This document shows positions 1-11,109 of a DNA stretch of 64,000 nucleotides, piece after piece. The notes under the pieces were generated by a model, which did not search any database, was not told the DNA's origin, and worked only from the letters and a program-made list of their open reading frames with translations. The position numbers were made by a program, and so were the translations under genes. The DNA comes from Rhizomys pruinosus (lineage: Eukaryota > Chordata > Mammalia > Rodentia > Spalacidae): NCBI GenBank assembly GCA_009823505.1, contig VZQC01007982.1:6138946-6202945 (forward strand), read 5' to 3'. Positions within the stretch are counted from its first letter, which is position 1; the number at the start of each line of letters is the position of its first letter.

Positions 1-1859
1 GAAACTGCTCTGCTGCCCAGGAGGGCTCGGTGACCTCGAAGCCTTCTTCCAACTCTAAAATTCTATCATTCTCTTGAACCTCAAATCTAGTAGTAACTTT
101 TAGAACTGAAGCATTAATGCTGAGCCAAGTAATCTACCATCAATTAAAACAACAACAAACCAAACAAAGGAGCTGAGATGACGTGGCTCAATGGGTAATG
201 TGGTCACCATGCAGGGTGAGACCCGAGCTCAGAGCTCTAGCACCCACAGGCTCGGTGAGAGATACCCTCAAAATCAAAAACTAAGGCAGAGAGCAACAGA
301 GAAAAGACACTCAGTGTTGACCTCTGTCCTCCATGTGCCTACACATGCATGGCCACATGTGCTTGTACACACACACACAACTGCACACATACACATGCAT
401 GGCCACAACACATACACATACACACAAATAACTTAAAAACAAACAAACAAATAGCAAATAACTTGACTGATGGGTTTTCAACTGTACATAGCTGTGGTCT
501 CTAGTCAGGATGTGGAAACTGCTCTGTGAACATACAATACAGTGACCCAACTGTGGTGTGAGAGGCAAGCTGAGGAATATTATCCTGCAAACTACATATT
601 CTTACCCTTTGGATGTAAACTGCACAAAATTAATACATATCTGATGCCATTTCAGCCTCACCATGTGACCTACAATTCCCAAACACATCAAAGGCAGAGC
701 CGCAGGCTTACCCAACACAGTGGCTCTGGGTCTGCTTTCAATTTAAGTAACTGAAACTGAATTTCAATATCATGCCTATTTCAAGATAGTCAATACTCCA
801 CACACCATCTATCAAACTTAAAATACTGCTCAGTAACAGAGGGCAGGAAACCAAAAAGAACTTACTTAGCCACATTCTAAAGAACTGAAGTTCTGAATTT
901 TCAGAAAGGCAACTGCTGATTGATTTGTAACTGCCTCCGCCCTCACGGAAGATGTGAGAGTCATGGGCTTGGATAGCGATTAAGATCCCAGAACGGACTC
1001 CCAGAACCGAGCACTGGTTACCACCTGCCAAGCATTGCTGGTGCCATGACACTTCTGCAGACACTACCGATTGCCCCAGGAAATAGGGGGAAGTTTAGGG
1101 AATATGAGTGAAGCCAAAGCCCCTGCTCTTCCCTGGTGTCCTGCTGGGCAGCTCCAGATCAACACTAAAGCCCTGCATTCCAATGACAGCCCAGGGCAGA
1201 ACTCCATCTTCCAAGGGGCCATCCTAAACTTCTACACCGTTTTCAACTCAAGACAGGTGTGGGAGAGGAGGAACACACAGACTATGACAATCTGCTTTAT
1301 CAGTAACTAATTAAAAAGAAGAGGGGGGAAATTCATTAAAAGAGAAAGTGTCCTTCCCTAAGCAATGAAGTCCAAAATTCTGGGTCTCTTTAAACTTTCA
1401 CTCAGCAGGCATTTCCACACGTGCATCCTACCGCTGAGCCCATGCCCATGCAGGTATTCTGAAAACACAAAATTCTGAAAAGCTCTGTGTATCCTCACAG
1501 AAGTGCAGGGGCAGTCACAAGACACAACTACTTGGGTTAGGAAGCTAGGGGCAGAGTCTGAGGTCCAGCAATGTCCATTACCAGCACACACACACACATA
1601 TCTCGGCGTCATGCCCTGCACTGCCAGCCATTAGGTGGGTGTTCCTCTTCTCCCAATTCCTATACTAAGATCTCATTTCCATTCTCATCTTGCAAAGACA
1701 TCACTGGTTATGAGAAAAAGAGAAAGAAAAAAGGCAGAGAAGGGGAAGGAAAAGAAATGAAAAATGAATGTGGGATCTCAAGGTGCATCCAAGAATGTGG
1801 ACTTATAAGACCCAAAAGTCTATGCTTGACAAAGAGGCCTGAGAAGGAACAACACTTAC
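1..1859. other. WDR91 intron 6 (left part), mostly unique
   Basis: Intronic sequence left of exon 6. Apart from an old SINE at about 170-450 I see no exon, RNA gene or clear repeat. Exon 7 must lie beyond the left edge. Confidence 0.6.
170..450 (+). repeat. Old B2/B3-type SINE with CA-rich tail
   Basis: Starts GAGCTGAGATGACGTGGCTC with a tRNA-like A box, then CACCCACAGGCTC and a CA-rich 3' part with an A-rich end. Strongly diverged. Confidence 0.6.
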
Positions 1860-2025
1860 CTGACTGCTGAAGGAGTCTTTCTTGGCTGAACTCTGGGCCT
1901 GAGAGGGGCCCTGGGCAGGCAACAATTTTGAGGGGCTCTTCTTACTCTGAGGCAGCAGTGAGGACAGGAAGCCCACTCGAGGTGACTGGGAGAGTGAGGT
2001 GGTCCTCTGGCTGCACACCATGGCT
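1860..2025 (-). CDS. WDR91: WDR91 coding exon 6
   Basis: 166 nt. The first A completes a leucine codon, then [18 protein letters not shown] and on to KKDSFSSQ. The acceptor is TGGCCAG and the donor GTAAGT after CAG, phase 0. It encodes a serine-rich, probably disordered linker. I found no seventh exon between here and base 1. Confidence 0.94.
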
Positions 2026-5000
2026 CTGGCCAAACAGACACACCACAGGGTCAGGGCTGGAGGGGAACAGGGAAGATCCAAGAACATACAGCTTCTGACC
2101 AAGGCTGGTGATGAAGACCTTAGCCAGGTTCCGTGGCTCCTGCCTGAAGGCAGCATGATCCTCGGTTCTAGTTCCTGAACAAAGAGCCAGAAGCTCACGC
2201 ACCCCAAGAGTGAAGTCTGTGCCTCTCCTCGGAGACACCCAGGGAAGCTGAGCTGCCTTGTCCCACAGCCACACATGGTTTTGAGTACCTGTGTTACCCC
2301 AGTGAAAATGTGCTGGGGCATGAGACACAATGGAATGCAAAGACTGGTCATGAAAAAAGTGTAAGAGAGCTCATTACGTTTCACTGACACTCGCTACATG
2401 TGGGAACAGTTCAAGACCACAAGGCTACATAAAATATGCCACTAAGATGAACTCAGATTCTTTTTATTTTATTTTATTTTATTTTTGGTCTTTTTGAGAC
2501 AGGGTCTCCCTGTAGCCCCAGCTGGCCTGGAACTCTGTAGACCAAGCTGGCCTTGAACTCACAAAGATCCGCCTGCCTCTGCCTTCCGAGTGATAGGATT
2601 AAAGGCGTGCACCACCACACCCAGCTTTACTTTTTTAACTTATCTAATCAAAACTTTTTCATCACATCTTTGGCTGGCACTTGATTTCAGCACAGGGTAT
2701 TTCCAAGCATTCTGCACCTGCACACAGCTACTATCTCCACTATGATTAATAATTATAAACTCAGACTTCTGCTTTAACCGGCTGGTTTTTAAGGTCACTC
2801 AAAAACTTCTCTCATGCTGCCTACCTCTTGAACCCTCAGCAGCTTCTCCTGGGGAATCCCTCCCACCTGTGGTTCCCAGTCCTTCCATCCTACAAAAAAG
2901 GTTTCCTGGACTCCACCATCACGGGCCCTGGAATAGCTGTATAGTTTCCCCTCCCTCCAGGAAGAACGTTAGAGACAAGGACCTTAATCATACAACTCCA
3001 TGGCAAGAACAGATGGACCAAAGCATTCTCTGGTGATTCTCCCTCGACAGACATAGGGGGTTACTGGCAAGGTGGTCAGAGCAGGCTAGAGGACAGAGAG
3101 TGGAGACGGCAGCAGCCCTCCCTCCCACCCAGAAGCTTTATACACACTTACAGCTCTGAATCCCCCAGGCGGTCCATATTGGAGACATAAGGAGGCAGCT
3201 TGTGTTGGACTGAGGTCTCTTCCTCTTCCAGCTGCTGTTCTTCTTTCTTTAGTCGATGGATTTCAGCTTGCAATGCAAAAAGCTAAGTAGGGGCAAAGCT
3301 CAGTTGGCCAGTGACCTCATGTGACCGACCCTCTATTGAGAGAGACTCCAAGACACCTGGCACCCAAACCCAGCCTCCGTGGCTCACAGTGCCACCCACC
3401 CTTAGCCCCATGATGCCTGTTGCAACATAAAAGCACAACAGCTAACAATTGACGACAGTGAGTCAAGAAAGCCAAGCTGCCAAAACCAGGTTTTTTCCTT
3501 TTTATCATCTGACTAGCTTCCTTTTTACCACTTGACTTGTTTCTTCCTGAATTCATTCACTAGGGGAAAAAAAAATAACTCCATTCAATCCTACTTTGCT
3601 GATCCGAATCTATACAATTGGTCTCTGGAACTCAAAAAGAAAGATTTTTAATAAATTATCTTTAACTCCCTGCCTGAAAAAAACTAAATGTGTACACACA
3701 ACCCAAAATCCAAGAATTTTCTTGGTTGTTTTTGTTGTTGTTCTTTTCAAGACAGGGTCTCCCTGTAGCCCCAGCTGTCCTGGAATTTGCTCTGTAGACC
3801 AGGCTGGCCTTGAACTCACAAAGATCCACCTGCCTCTGCCTCCCAAGTGCTAGGATTAAAGGTGTGCATCACCATGCCCAGGTATTTCAGAAGTTTCAAC
3901 CCCAGAACCTAAACAGCTGATAAGCTTCCTTTTTCTGACTTGAGATCTTCATTTGAAGACAGGGAAATACTCCTTGGGCAAAATGTAAAAGCAAACCCAG
4001 GTCCCCTAGATCTACTATGTTACTGAATGTGCATCTGAGTATGAACAATTATATCTAGGTTGTAGACAGTATATATGTGGTTGGAAAGTAAAACAGATGG
4101 GGCTAGAGAGATAGCTCAGCAGTTAAGAGCACATAGTACTCTTACAGAGTACCCAAGTTTAGTTCTCAGCACCTAGCTCACGACTGCCTGTAACTGCAGC
4201 TCCAGGGGACCCAACACCCTCTTCTGGTCTCCACGAGCAACTCCACCAACCTGCATATACACACATATACATGCAGCTAAAAATAAAACAAAATCTTTTT
4301 TAAAATAAGAAAAATACAGCTGGAGAGATGGCTCAGTGGTTAAGGGCACTGGCTGCTCTTACAGAAGACCTGAGTTCAATTCCCAGCACCCACATGGCGG
4401 CTAACAATTGTCTGTAACTCTAGTTCCAGAGGATCCTTCTGACCTCTTCGGGTATGGCCACACACAGGTGCACTTGCATACATGCAGGCAATACACTCAT
4501 ACACATAAAAATAGTAAGATACAAGAAAAGAAAAACAGATGAAAAGAGCCAAGTGGCAACGTGTCATTAACATACACACTTTTTCTTCTTACAAGTTTGT
4601 TCCTGTTGCCATATTCCTTATGCTGCCTACATACTTTATTTTTTTAAACATTCTTTTTTAAATATTTTTTTTATTTTTTAAATTTTTGTATGCGTATGAA
4701 TGTACTGTCTGCATGTAGGTTTGTACACCTGTGTCATGCAATGCCGCAGAGGTCAGGAGAGGGTGGAACTGGAGCCAAAGACAGTTCTCAGCTGCCATGT
4801 GGGTGCTGGGGATCGAACCAGGTCCTCTGCAAGAGCAGTCGGTGCTCTCAACCGCTAGGCCATGTCTCCAGCCCTGCCTATCTGCTTTAAAACATGAATC
4901 TTGACAGGCGTGGTGGCACACGCCTTTAATCCTAACATGGGAGACAGAGGCAGGCGGATCTTTGTGAGTTCAAGGCCAGCCTGGTCTACAGAGTGAGTTC

Positions 5001-7968
5001 CAGGACAGCTGGGGCTACAGGGAGACCCTGTCTCGAAAAGACAAAAAAAAAAAAAAAAAACCAGGAATCTTACCTGTGGTTATCAGGACTGGCAGAGCCC
5101 CAAATCCCCAAGACTGACTTTCTGATGACTCACTTTCATCTGAGAACAGTTCACCTTTACTATATTTAACCAGCTCTCTACTGAGACTGCATAATTTCAC
5201 ACCCCAAAAGCAGAAGTGCGTCTCAAGGAGCAAGCCTGCTCAGAACAAACCTTCTGGCGCAGAACTTCATTTTCTTCCTGAACCTGGTTGGTCCTCTGGC
5301 ACTCTGCATCAAAATTCAGGATCACAGGAACTGGTGCACAAAGTTAAAGAATAAGTCCCTGCTTGGAAACATTTCAAAGTCCTTCCCAAGTCCTTAAGAC
5401 TGGAGCCAAATATTCTGATGTGAGACACGGGGAACAGAGGACAGATTGAGCACTGTGGAAAGGAAACAGTCTCTTCCCGTTCATTGGCCTGTTGCTCCAA
5501 GTTGCCCTCACTCCTTTGGACTCACAGACACATGACAATCTGCCTAGCTAGCCCTTGCATAGACATAAATCCAAACTTAGACATCCTTCCCCAGCACCAG
5601 CAGCAAAGACCTGGTATTCAGGGGACATCAATGCCAACACTGAGCTAAAAACAATACTGGAATCAGGGCTGGCCAGCAGGCTTCTCCCCTCCCCAGACTG
5701 AATCTCTCCCCAGCAAAGGTTTAGATGGAGAAATTACTCTACAGGTTGCATGGCCACAGGCTACCCCGGGAACACTGCATTCTACCTTAGGACACTGGTC
5801 TTCCCAGCTGCCTCACAGAGTTCAGTCTGGAGCAAAGAACAGAGGGAAGTGAACTGTAGCTCAAATAGGTGTGACCTAGTTTGCAGGCCAGCATCTTGCC
5901 CTGAAAAGATAATAAGCAACCCACTCCAAGTGCCCTGGAGGGCTCATGAGGTTAGGCCTTAACTGCCCTGCTAATAAGTCCTTTGGAAAACCCTCAGGAA
6001 GCAGACACAAGAGGAGGAGAGAAGGGCAAACCCCACAAGGGCCGATTCACACTCACCCACAACACAAGGAAAGCAAGCAGTAAAAGTGGGAGGCTCCACC
6101 AGAAAACATTCCTCCAGAGGCCAACACAGCTGCAATGGGCACCACACCCAAATTTATCAGTACCTCACCAGGCAGCCCCAGTCAAATGAGACTCCCTTCT
6201 CCCCCAGATTTTCAGCCTAGAAAGCATGAATGATGAGACACGCCCAGGCCTCAGGATTACACCTGTAGATGGTAAAGTAGGTTTGACATTTTCTCTTCCT
6301 GTCCCCTCATCCACTTGCATAACATATTACCAAACTTACTCTGGTTTTTTTCTGGCAGGTTGAGATACAATGAAGTCATTCTCCCAGAGAGTAACCCAAA
6401 CATAAACTCAAGCAGAAAGCTCCGTCCCAAGAAGTATTTTCATCTGCTACCAAATCTCAGCAAAGGCAAGTGGTAAACCCCAGGGACACACGCCATGCAT
6501 ACAGAGGTTGCCCTCAAGCTGGGCTGGTTTTACCAACAAGCAGCTGCCTCCTAACCCTTGTGCTGACTGACTGAGCCAGATCCCCACCCCCAGAAGCTGC
6601 TGACATCCTTATGATGCATGGCAGCTATTTCTCTGGCAACACAGAGGAAGAACTAAGATTTATGATTCCCTGGCCTCCCAACAAAATTATCCCCAATTTG
6701 TCTGGCCCTTCACATGACACATGTCAGTACTGTCTGGGTATTTTGTGTTAGAAATGGCTCCATCATGAGGAGTAGCTACTGATCATAGTGTCTGGGTACC
6801 TTGGGCTGTGGACACAGCTTCGGGCAGCAGAAAGGATATGCATACACTGAAACAGGACACTCAGGAAGTTGTACAAGGACACAATGAAGGTGTCAGCCCA
6901 CTGTCGAGAAAAGTAGGTAGCGAAGGTGGGGTTGGTGTCTGGGGATGGTAAGAAGGGCAGGATGAACCAATCTTTCCACTCTGCCTGGTTCTGGAGCTCC
7001 GTGGCCTGCTTTGCAAAGAACTCCTGAGCCTTATCATTTCTGTTTGTCTGCCAAGACATAAAGGAAGGATCAAGGAGGGGAAGAGAGAAGTCCACAGATC
7101 AGAGTCTTTGCATCGCTGCTCAGCAGACAGCCTTTGGATATGGCCTGTTAGGCCAGTGGCAAAAAAACCTACAAACTGCACAATACTTAGGAAATCATCA
7201 CCATTTCCTCTCTTCAACGCTGGTTTCAGCATGGGTTCTGAGCTATGACAGCTCAGGTGGAAGAGTGCTTGCCTCACATGCACAGAGCCCTGGGTTCAAT
7301 TCCCCCAGCAAGAAGTAAAACTGGGCATGTGTGGTGGCACACACCTCTATCCCCACACATGAGAGGTAAAGGCAGGAAGAACAGAAGTTCAAGGATATCC
7401 TCAGCTACATGTCAAGTTTGAGGCCACCCTGAGACACATGAGACTCAGTTTCAAAAACTAAACTGAGGTTCTAATGACAAATGTCATCCTAGAAACTAAT
7501 CCCTGATTGATGTTCAAATAACCTGATCTAGTCCTCCAAATCAGCTACAATCTTTATTACACAAACTTCCTATTCTTTAATACGCTCCCCAGGTTTACAT
7601 GCTTAAAACAAAAGGGATATGGGGGGGGGGGAACAAAGCATATGATCTACAAATGATGGGGGTGGGAGACAGTCAAAAGCAACTACCTGAATTGTGTAGA
7701 CAAGATAAAAGCGGAACAGGCTGGTTTTCAGCTTGTTGATGGTGGGTCTATAGATATCCTCCAAGCGGCTGAAGAGCCGGCGCTCCAAGTAGCTCCAATA
7801 ATCCCTTAGGGCAGCCAAATCATACACCTGCATCAACTGTTGCAGCTGGTCCACAATCTTGTCCACCTGGTGAGAGAAAGCAGCATTGGAGGTGGCCAGA
7901 GAAATCCCCAGCTGGCACCACAGCTCCTCTTACTGTGGCTACCAGATGTTAACACATACATACATGCA

Positions 7969-8006
<38 letters not shown>

Positions 8007-9303
8007 CACTTTGTAAAATTTTCAAAATAATTCAAGTTTTTGAAATTACTTTCTGATGCCAGATACATGGCTTGATCTGCTAGCAAGCTTGGAAAGTCCA
8101 ATAAGCAAGAGATCTGGCTCCAGGTGTTGGATGTCCTTGACCAATTTGGCAACATCACTTCCACTGTGGTCTCCACTGACTCACATTATACAAATAATTA
8201 AGTGTGAGATCATGGGGCAATCTCCAGGGTCCTCCTCACAGCTCTGCAACTCCAGGATTCCAAGAATTACTAGGAGCGCTGACTCCTGCAAGTCATCAGA
8301 TTCCCACCAGAGCCCTGGCGGCTGCTCACCCAGTAAGCAAAGGCTTACACCAAAGCAGACAATCTGAAAAATGTTTGGGATACCAGTACGGATCCAACGC
8401 CCCTATTTTGAAATAGATCAGGACACTACCGCCTGGAGAGGTGAAATGCTTTCCCTTGCCACCAAGTAACCAGTACCTCCAGCTATGCAAAGCACTACGC
8501 CTCTAACTCCTTTTGGGTGCTACTGTTGCCAGCTCACTGCCTCCCTCAATCCATCTGCCCCAAGACCAATTTAACTCAGCACATACAAACATACAAACCA
8601 CATACACAGAAATTCCAAGCAGCTCAATGAAAAATAGTATCCTAGAAGTCAAAAATAGTATCCTAGAAGTCAGTGTTTTAAAACGTGCAAGGGGGTCATC
8701 CTGAACTGCAGAAGCGCAGCTGCCAGTGAGCCCTGACAAGGCCATTTTATACGAACTTCCCAGTCAGCGTTCGGGGCTGTAGCCCTTTGCTCCTGCTGCC
8801 ACAGACAGCCAACATTTGAATATTTATGCTGAAGAACTCAGCATCTACCCAACCTTGGCTCCTAAAACCTCGTTAACACACCGGCCAACCACTAGCCAGC
8901 ACCTACCAGGAGACTGGGATGGAGAGCAGAGCCCTGGACCAGGATTCAGGGACCTAGGCCTGGATGCTCCTGACTCGCAGAGCAACTTCAGGCAAGTCAG
9001 GACTATCTCCGGGCTGCAGTTCCCCCTCGGTCTAGCCAGGGCCAGCTGTAATGTCTAGGGTCCCCCACCGCGCGGTGACAGCGCCGCCCTACTCCCCTGA
9101 GGGCAGAACCCGGGCCGGGAGGCCCGCTCCCCGGGCTCCCTCCAGCCACCTCGGCCGCGCCGCGCCCGCCGGCCCCTTACTCGGAACCCCTTCTCCTTGT
9201 CCGCCTTGATCTCGGCGTCCAGCTGCCGCAGTGTGTGTGTGAAGCCGCGGAAGAGCAGGTACTCCCGGACCAGCTCATCAGTGCGCTCCACCGCCTCCGC
9301 CAT
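1860..9303 (-). CDS. WDR91: WDR91, first six coding exons (gene continues past left edge)
   Basis: Six exons (9303-9181, 7866-7687, 7047-6840, 5333-5251, 3282-3152, 2025-1860) join in frame into 297 codons that I recognise as the N-terminal part of WD repeat domain 91. The family protein is about 750 residues. The seen part holds the LisH-like N-terminus (about residues 1-40), a helical region, a coiled coil (about 180-215, rich in E, Q and K) and a serine/proline-rich linker. The C-terminal WD40 propeller lies outside. Known role: WDR91 pairs with WDR81 on endosomes, restrains the Beclin1/VPS34 PI3-kinase complex and acts with Rab7 in early-to-late endosome conversion. All joins are phase-consistent with no stop or frameshift, so the gene looks intact. 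Intron 3 is of the AT-AC type. Confidence 0.96.
2461..2626 (-). repeat. B1 SINE with (TTTTA)n tail
   Basis: Reverse-complement B1 body (GAGACAGGGTCTCCCTGTAG up to CACCACACCCAGC). The tail reads as TTTTA repeats on the plus strand. In WDR91 intron 5. Confidence 0.93.
3152..3282 (-). CDS. WDR91: WDR91 coding exon 5
   Basis: 131 nt encoding [17 protein letters not shown] and on to MDRLGDSE plus two bases (CT). The acceptor is ACTTAG and the donor GTAAGT. It carries the rest of the coiled coil, with heptad-like leucines and a glutamate-rich patch. Confidence 0.95.
3735..3883 (-). repeat. B1 SINE
   Basis: A full-length reverse-complement B1 ending CACCATGCCCAGG, with a (GTT)n-like tail, in WDR91 intron 4. 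Confidence 0.93.
4099..4305 (+). repeat. B2 SINE
   Basis: Head GGGGCTAGAGAGATAGCTCAG, body CTCTTCTGGTCTCCACG and an A-rich tail. Immediately followed by a second B2. Confidence 0.9.
4318..4545 (+). repeat. B2 SINE
   Basis: Head GCTGGAGAGATGGCTCAGTG, then CAATTCCCAGCACCCACATG. Same strand as its left neighbour and inverted relative to the B2 that follows. Confidence 0.9.
4655..4876 (-). repeat. B2 SINE
   Basis: Reverse-complement B2: T-rich tail, GTACTGTCTGCATGTAGG and head CATGTCTCCAGCC. Confidence 0.93.
4902..5060 (+). repeat. B1 SINE
   Basis: Head GACAGGCGTGGTGGCACACG, then TGTCTCGAAAAG and an A18-type tail. The tail ends just left of WDR91 exon 4. Confidence 0.95.
5251..5333 (-). CDS. 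WDR91: WDR91 coding exon 4
   Basis: 83 nt. The first two bases CA complete a proline codon with the C of exon 3, then [15 protein letters not shown] up to LRQK. The acceptor dinucleotide is AC (TGTGCAC). A branch-site match TTCTTTAAC lies about 10 nt upstream. The donor is GTTTGT, phase 0. Start of the coiled coil. Confidence 0.95.
5334..6839 (-). other. WDR91: WDR91 intron 3, U12-type AT-AC intron
   Basis: Read on the minus strand the intron starts ATATCCTTT (6839-6831) and ends GTGCAC (AC at 5335-5334). A branch-site match TTCTTTAAC lies at 5351-5343. All three elements fit the minor spliceosome consensus, and the join gives the conserved CMPVPV reading. The interior, about 1.5 kb, holds no SINE that I can recognise. 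Confidence 0.88.
5400..6760. other. Interior of WDR91 intron 3, no feature seen
   Basis: Unique-looking sequence with no SINE, exon or RNA gene recognised. The short ORFs in it show no protein-like composition. Confidence 0.5.
6840..7047 (-). CDS. WDR91: WDR91 coding exon 3
   Basis: 208 nt starting [14 protein letters not shown] and ending at FLSVLFQCM plus one base (C). The acceptor is GGCAG. The 3' end is followed directly by ATATCCTTT, the U12-type donor consensus, and there is no GT donor that keeps the conserved CMPVPVIL reading. Ends in phase 1. Confidence 0.95.
7230..7465 (+). repeat. B4-type SINE (ID-like head plus B1-like body)
   Basis: ID-like part (GAGTGCTTGCCTCACATGCA, CTGGGTTCAATTCC) followed by a diverged B1-like part (GGTGGCACACACC and AGTTCAAGG). 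In WDR91 intron 2. Confidence 0.75.
7687..7866 (-). CDS. WDR91: WDR91 coding exon 2
   Basis: Sixty codons starting [10 protein letters not shown] and ending at YLVYTIQ. The acceptor is CACCAG and the donor GTAGTT, phase 0 at both ends. It is part of the conserved helical N-terminal domain. Confidence 0.96.
7972..8000. repeat. (CA)n microsatellite
   Basis: About 14 uninterrupted CA units in WDR91 intron 1. Confidence 0.95.
8001..9049. other. WDR91 intron 1, mostly unique
   Basis: No exon or SINE recognised. A 21-base direct duplication (AAAAATAGTATCCTAGAAGTC) lies in tandem at 8,630-8,671. Confidence 0.6.
9181..9303 (-). CDS. WDR91: WDR91 coding exon 1
   Basis: Encodes residues 1-41, starting [20 protein letters not shown]. 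The ATG is at 9303-9301, with no better upstream start. The exon ends after CGA with donor GTAAGG, phase 0. This is the LisH-like dimerisation segment. It sits inside the CpG island, and a (CG)n run lies five bases upstream of the ATG. Confidence 0.96.
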
Positions 9304-9307
9304 CGCT

Positions 9308-9332
9308 GCGCGCGCGCGCGCGCGCGCGCGGC
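9308..9332. repeat. (CG)n dinucleotide run in WDR91 5'UTR
   Basis: An uninterrupted alternating G/C run of about 25 bases, ending five bases before the WDR91 start codon. Such runs can adopt Z-DNA and are length-unstable. Confidence 0.9.
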
Positions 9333-9469
9333 TCGGGGAACCACAGCTGCAAGGACGGAGGGGCGGGGCCTAGCGAGACGGGGCGGAGCCGGACTCCCGC
9401 GCCTCGCACGCCGCGCCGCGGCCCGCCTAACAGCCCGCACGCCCCGCCCCTCCGCTGGCGCTCCGCCCC

Positions 9470-9930
9470 TCTGGACCTGCCCAGCAGCACCTCCCGCGCC
9501 CCGCCCGCCCCTCGCTGGTCTGGATCCACCTGGTCCGAGGCTCGCAGGAGCCCTTCTGGATCCGTCCCTCTCCTTAGCCAGCGCCCCGCCTCTCGACCCT
9601 CTAGTCCTACCCTGCCCCCGGTCTCTCAGGACTCGACCCGCCGCTCAGCCGGACCCCGTCCCACGTCAGTTTGTACTGCACCCTCCTCCACCGGAGCCCG
9701 CCCCCGTCCGTCTGAACCTCTCCTCTCCTCCACCATAGCCCCGCCCCTCAGACGGAGCCCCGCCCCCCAACCCTCTGGCCCTACCCTGCCCGTCTCTCAG
9801 GACTCGTCCTGCCCCTCGGCCAGACCCCGCCCCCACCCCCTCAGCCGGAGCCCCGCCCCCGCCCGTCTAGACCTATCCCCCTTCCCGCCTGTCTGAACCC
9901 GCCCATCAACTCCACCAGAGCTCCGCCCCT
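9470..9930. repeat. Degenerate GC-rich minisatellite in the WDR91 CpG island
   Basis: A loosely repeated unit with the pieces GGAGCCCCGCCCC, CCGCCCGTCTG and CTCAGGACTCG recurs several times, with unit length varying around 50-80 bases. A shortened relative appears at 20,583-20,770. Confidence 0.6.
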
Positions 9931-10426
9931 GTGCTGGGAACCCCCACCCGCCCGTGTCGGGAACGCGGACCCGCCAAAGCCCCACCCATACTCCTCACCG
10001 GGCCGTATACCACCCGAGAGACCCGCGCACGGATCTGCCCCTAACACGCAGTGTGATGGCGGGCTCCAGACCCGAAATCACCACCCTCCAATCACTAGCC
10101 ACCCAACCGTATTATCCCAGGTCCTCCTTCCCCCGGGTCTGGGGACCCGGCCCCTCTCCTCAAACCGTGGTGTGTGACCCCGCCCTTTCGATCCCTCACA
10201 CAGGGTCCTCAACAGCAGGGGTCCGGGGCGTGAAATTATCTGCTCGCTTGGTTTGACTGGGGTAAACTGGAAGGACCTTTATCTTACAAAGTGCTCGGAA
10301 AGGGTCAACCAGGCTCGAAGGTCCAAAATAAGAGGGGCTGAACCTTGGAGAGACCCAGATAGTCACGAGGCAAGCGGAGGGTGAGCTGCCCTCTCTATCC
10401 TCGGCCCTTTTAAAAATGAAGAAAAC

Positions 10427-10677
10427 GGGGCTGGGAGAAATGGCCTACGCGTTAAGACGCCGCTCGCATCTGTGCAGAGGACCGGGTTCGACCCCAGCAC
10501 CACACACATGGTGGCTGAGAACCGTCATAATTCCAATCCAGGAAAAAACCAGTTCTCAAGGGGAATCCGACACCCACTTACCTCCGCGGCATTGCACGAC
10601 AACGGGTGCACAGACTTGCCTGCAGACAGTACATTCGTACATACAGAAATAAATAAAAATAAAAAAAAAAAAAAAAA
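10427..10677 (+). repeat. B2 SINE with intact target-site duplication, only in copy 1
   Basis: Head GGGGCTGGGAGAAATGGCC and an A-rich tail. The flanks AAAAATGAAGAAAAC at 10,413-10,427 and 10,674-10,688 are identical. Copy 2 (20,952-20,966) has this 15-mer once and no SINE, a clean empty site. Confidence 0.93.
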
Positions 10678-10734
10678 ATGAAGAAAACTGGACGCCCAAG
10701 AGGTGAAGTGGCCAGTACGAAGTCAACTCCCTCA

Positions 10735-10925
10735 AGCTTGTTTGCTTGTTTTTTTTTGTTTTTCTGGCTCTGGTTATTGAACTCAACTCAAAGACATCTA
10801 GTCAAGCATCCTACCACTGACTAACAGGGTCCATGCTATTTTTGGCTTTTGAGACAGGAGTCTCAGTAAACTGCCAGGAGCTCGAATTGGAATCAGCCTG
10901 TCTAGCCTGAAGAAGGGCTTAATCC
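10735..10925 (-). repeat. B4-type SINE (copy 1)
   Basis: Reverse-complement ID-like part (AAGCATCCTACCACTGA) followed by B1-like CTTTTGAGACAGGAG. Counterpart of 21,035-21,220. Confidence 0.65.
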
Positions 10926-11109
10926 AAGAAGACACTGCTTAGAGGGAAAAAAAGACATTTCAGAATAGTTTATACACTATGGTCCCAGTTTCTTGTTTAA
11001 AAGAAAGTATACCTTGTGCATATTTTTAATTTATTATTATTTATTTTTATGTGTACGAATGTATTGTCTAGCCGTTCTCTCAAGTCAAGATAAATTTTTA
11101 ATATACATA

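Larger units (their letters stand above)
9050..10250 (-). promoter_or_regulatory. WDR91: CpG island and TATA-less promoter of WDR91
   Basis: A GC- and CpG-rich stretch over exon 1 and upstream of it. Many CCGCCCC/GGGGCGG boxes (Sp1/KLF type) lie between about 9,360 and 9,930. No TATA box is visible at a plausible distance. It probably drives WDR91 leftward. Some CpG-island promoters also start transcripts the other way, but I see no gene there. Confidence 0.8.

Noticed and set aside
1803..2390. 195-codon minus-strand ORF
   Set aside because: It is WDR91 exon 6 (2025-1860) read on into its flanking introns in frame. The splice sites at 2025 and 1860 are clear.
9235..9738. 167-codon plus-strand ORF over the WDR91 CpG island
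   Set aside because: It is antisense to WDR91 exon 1 and its promoter, extremely Pro/Arg/Ala-rich from GC bias, and has no recognisable domain.
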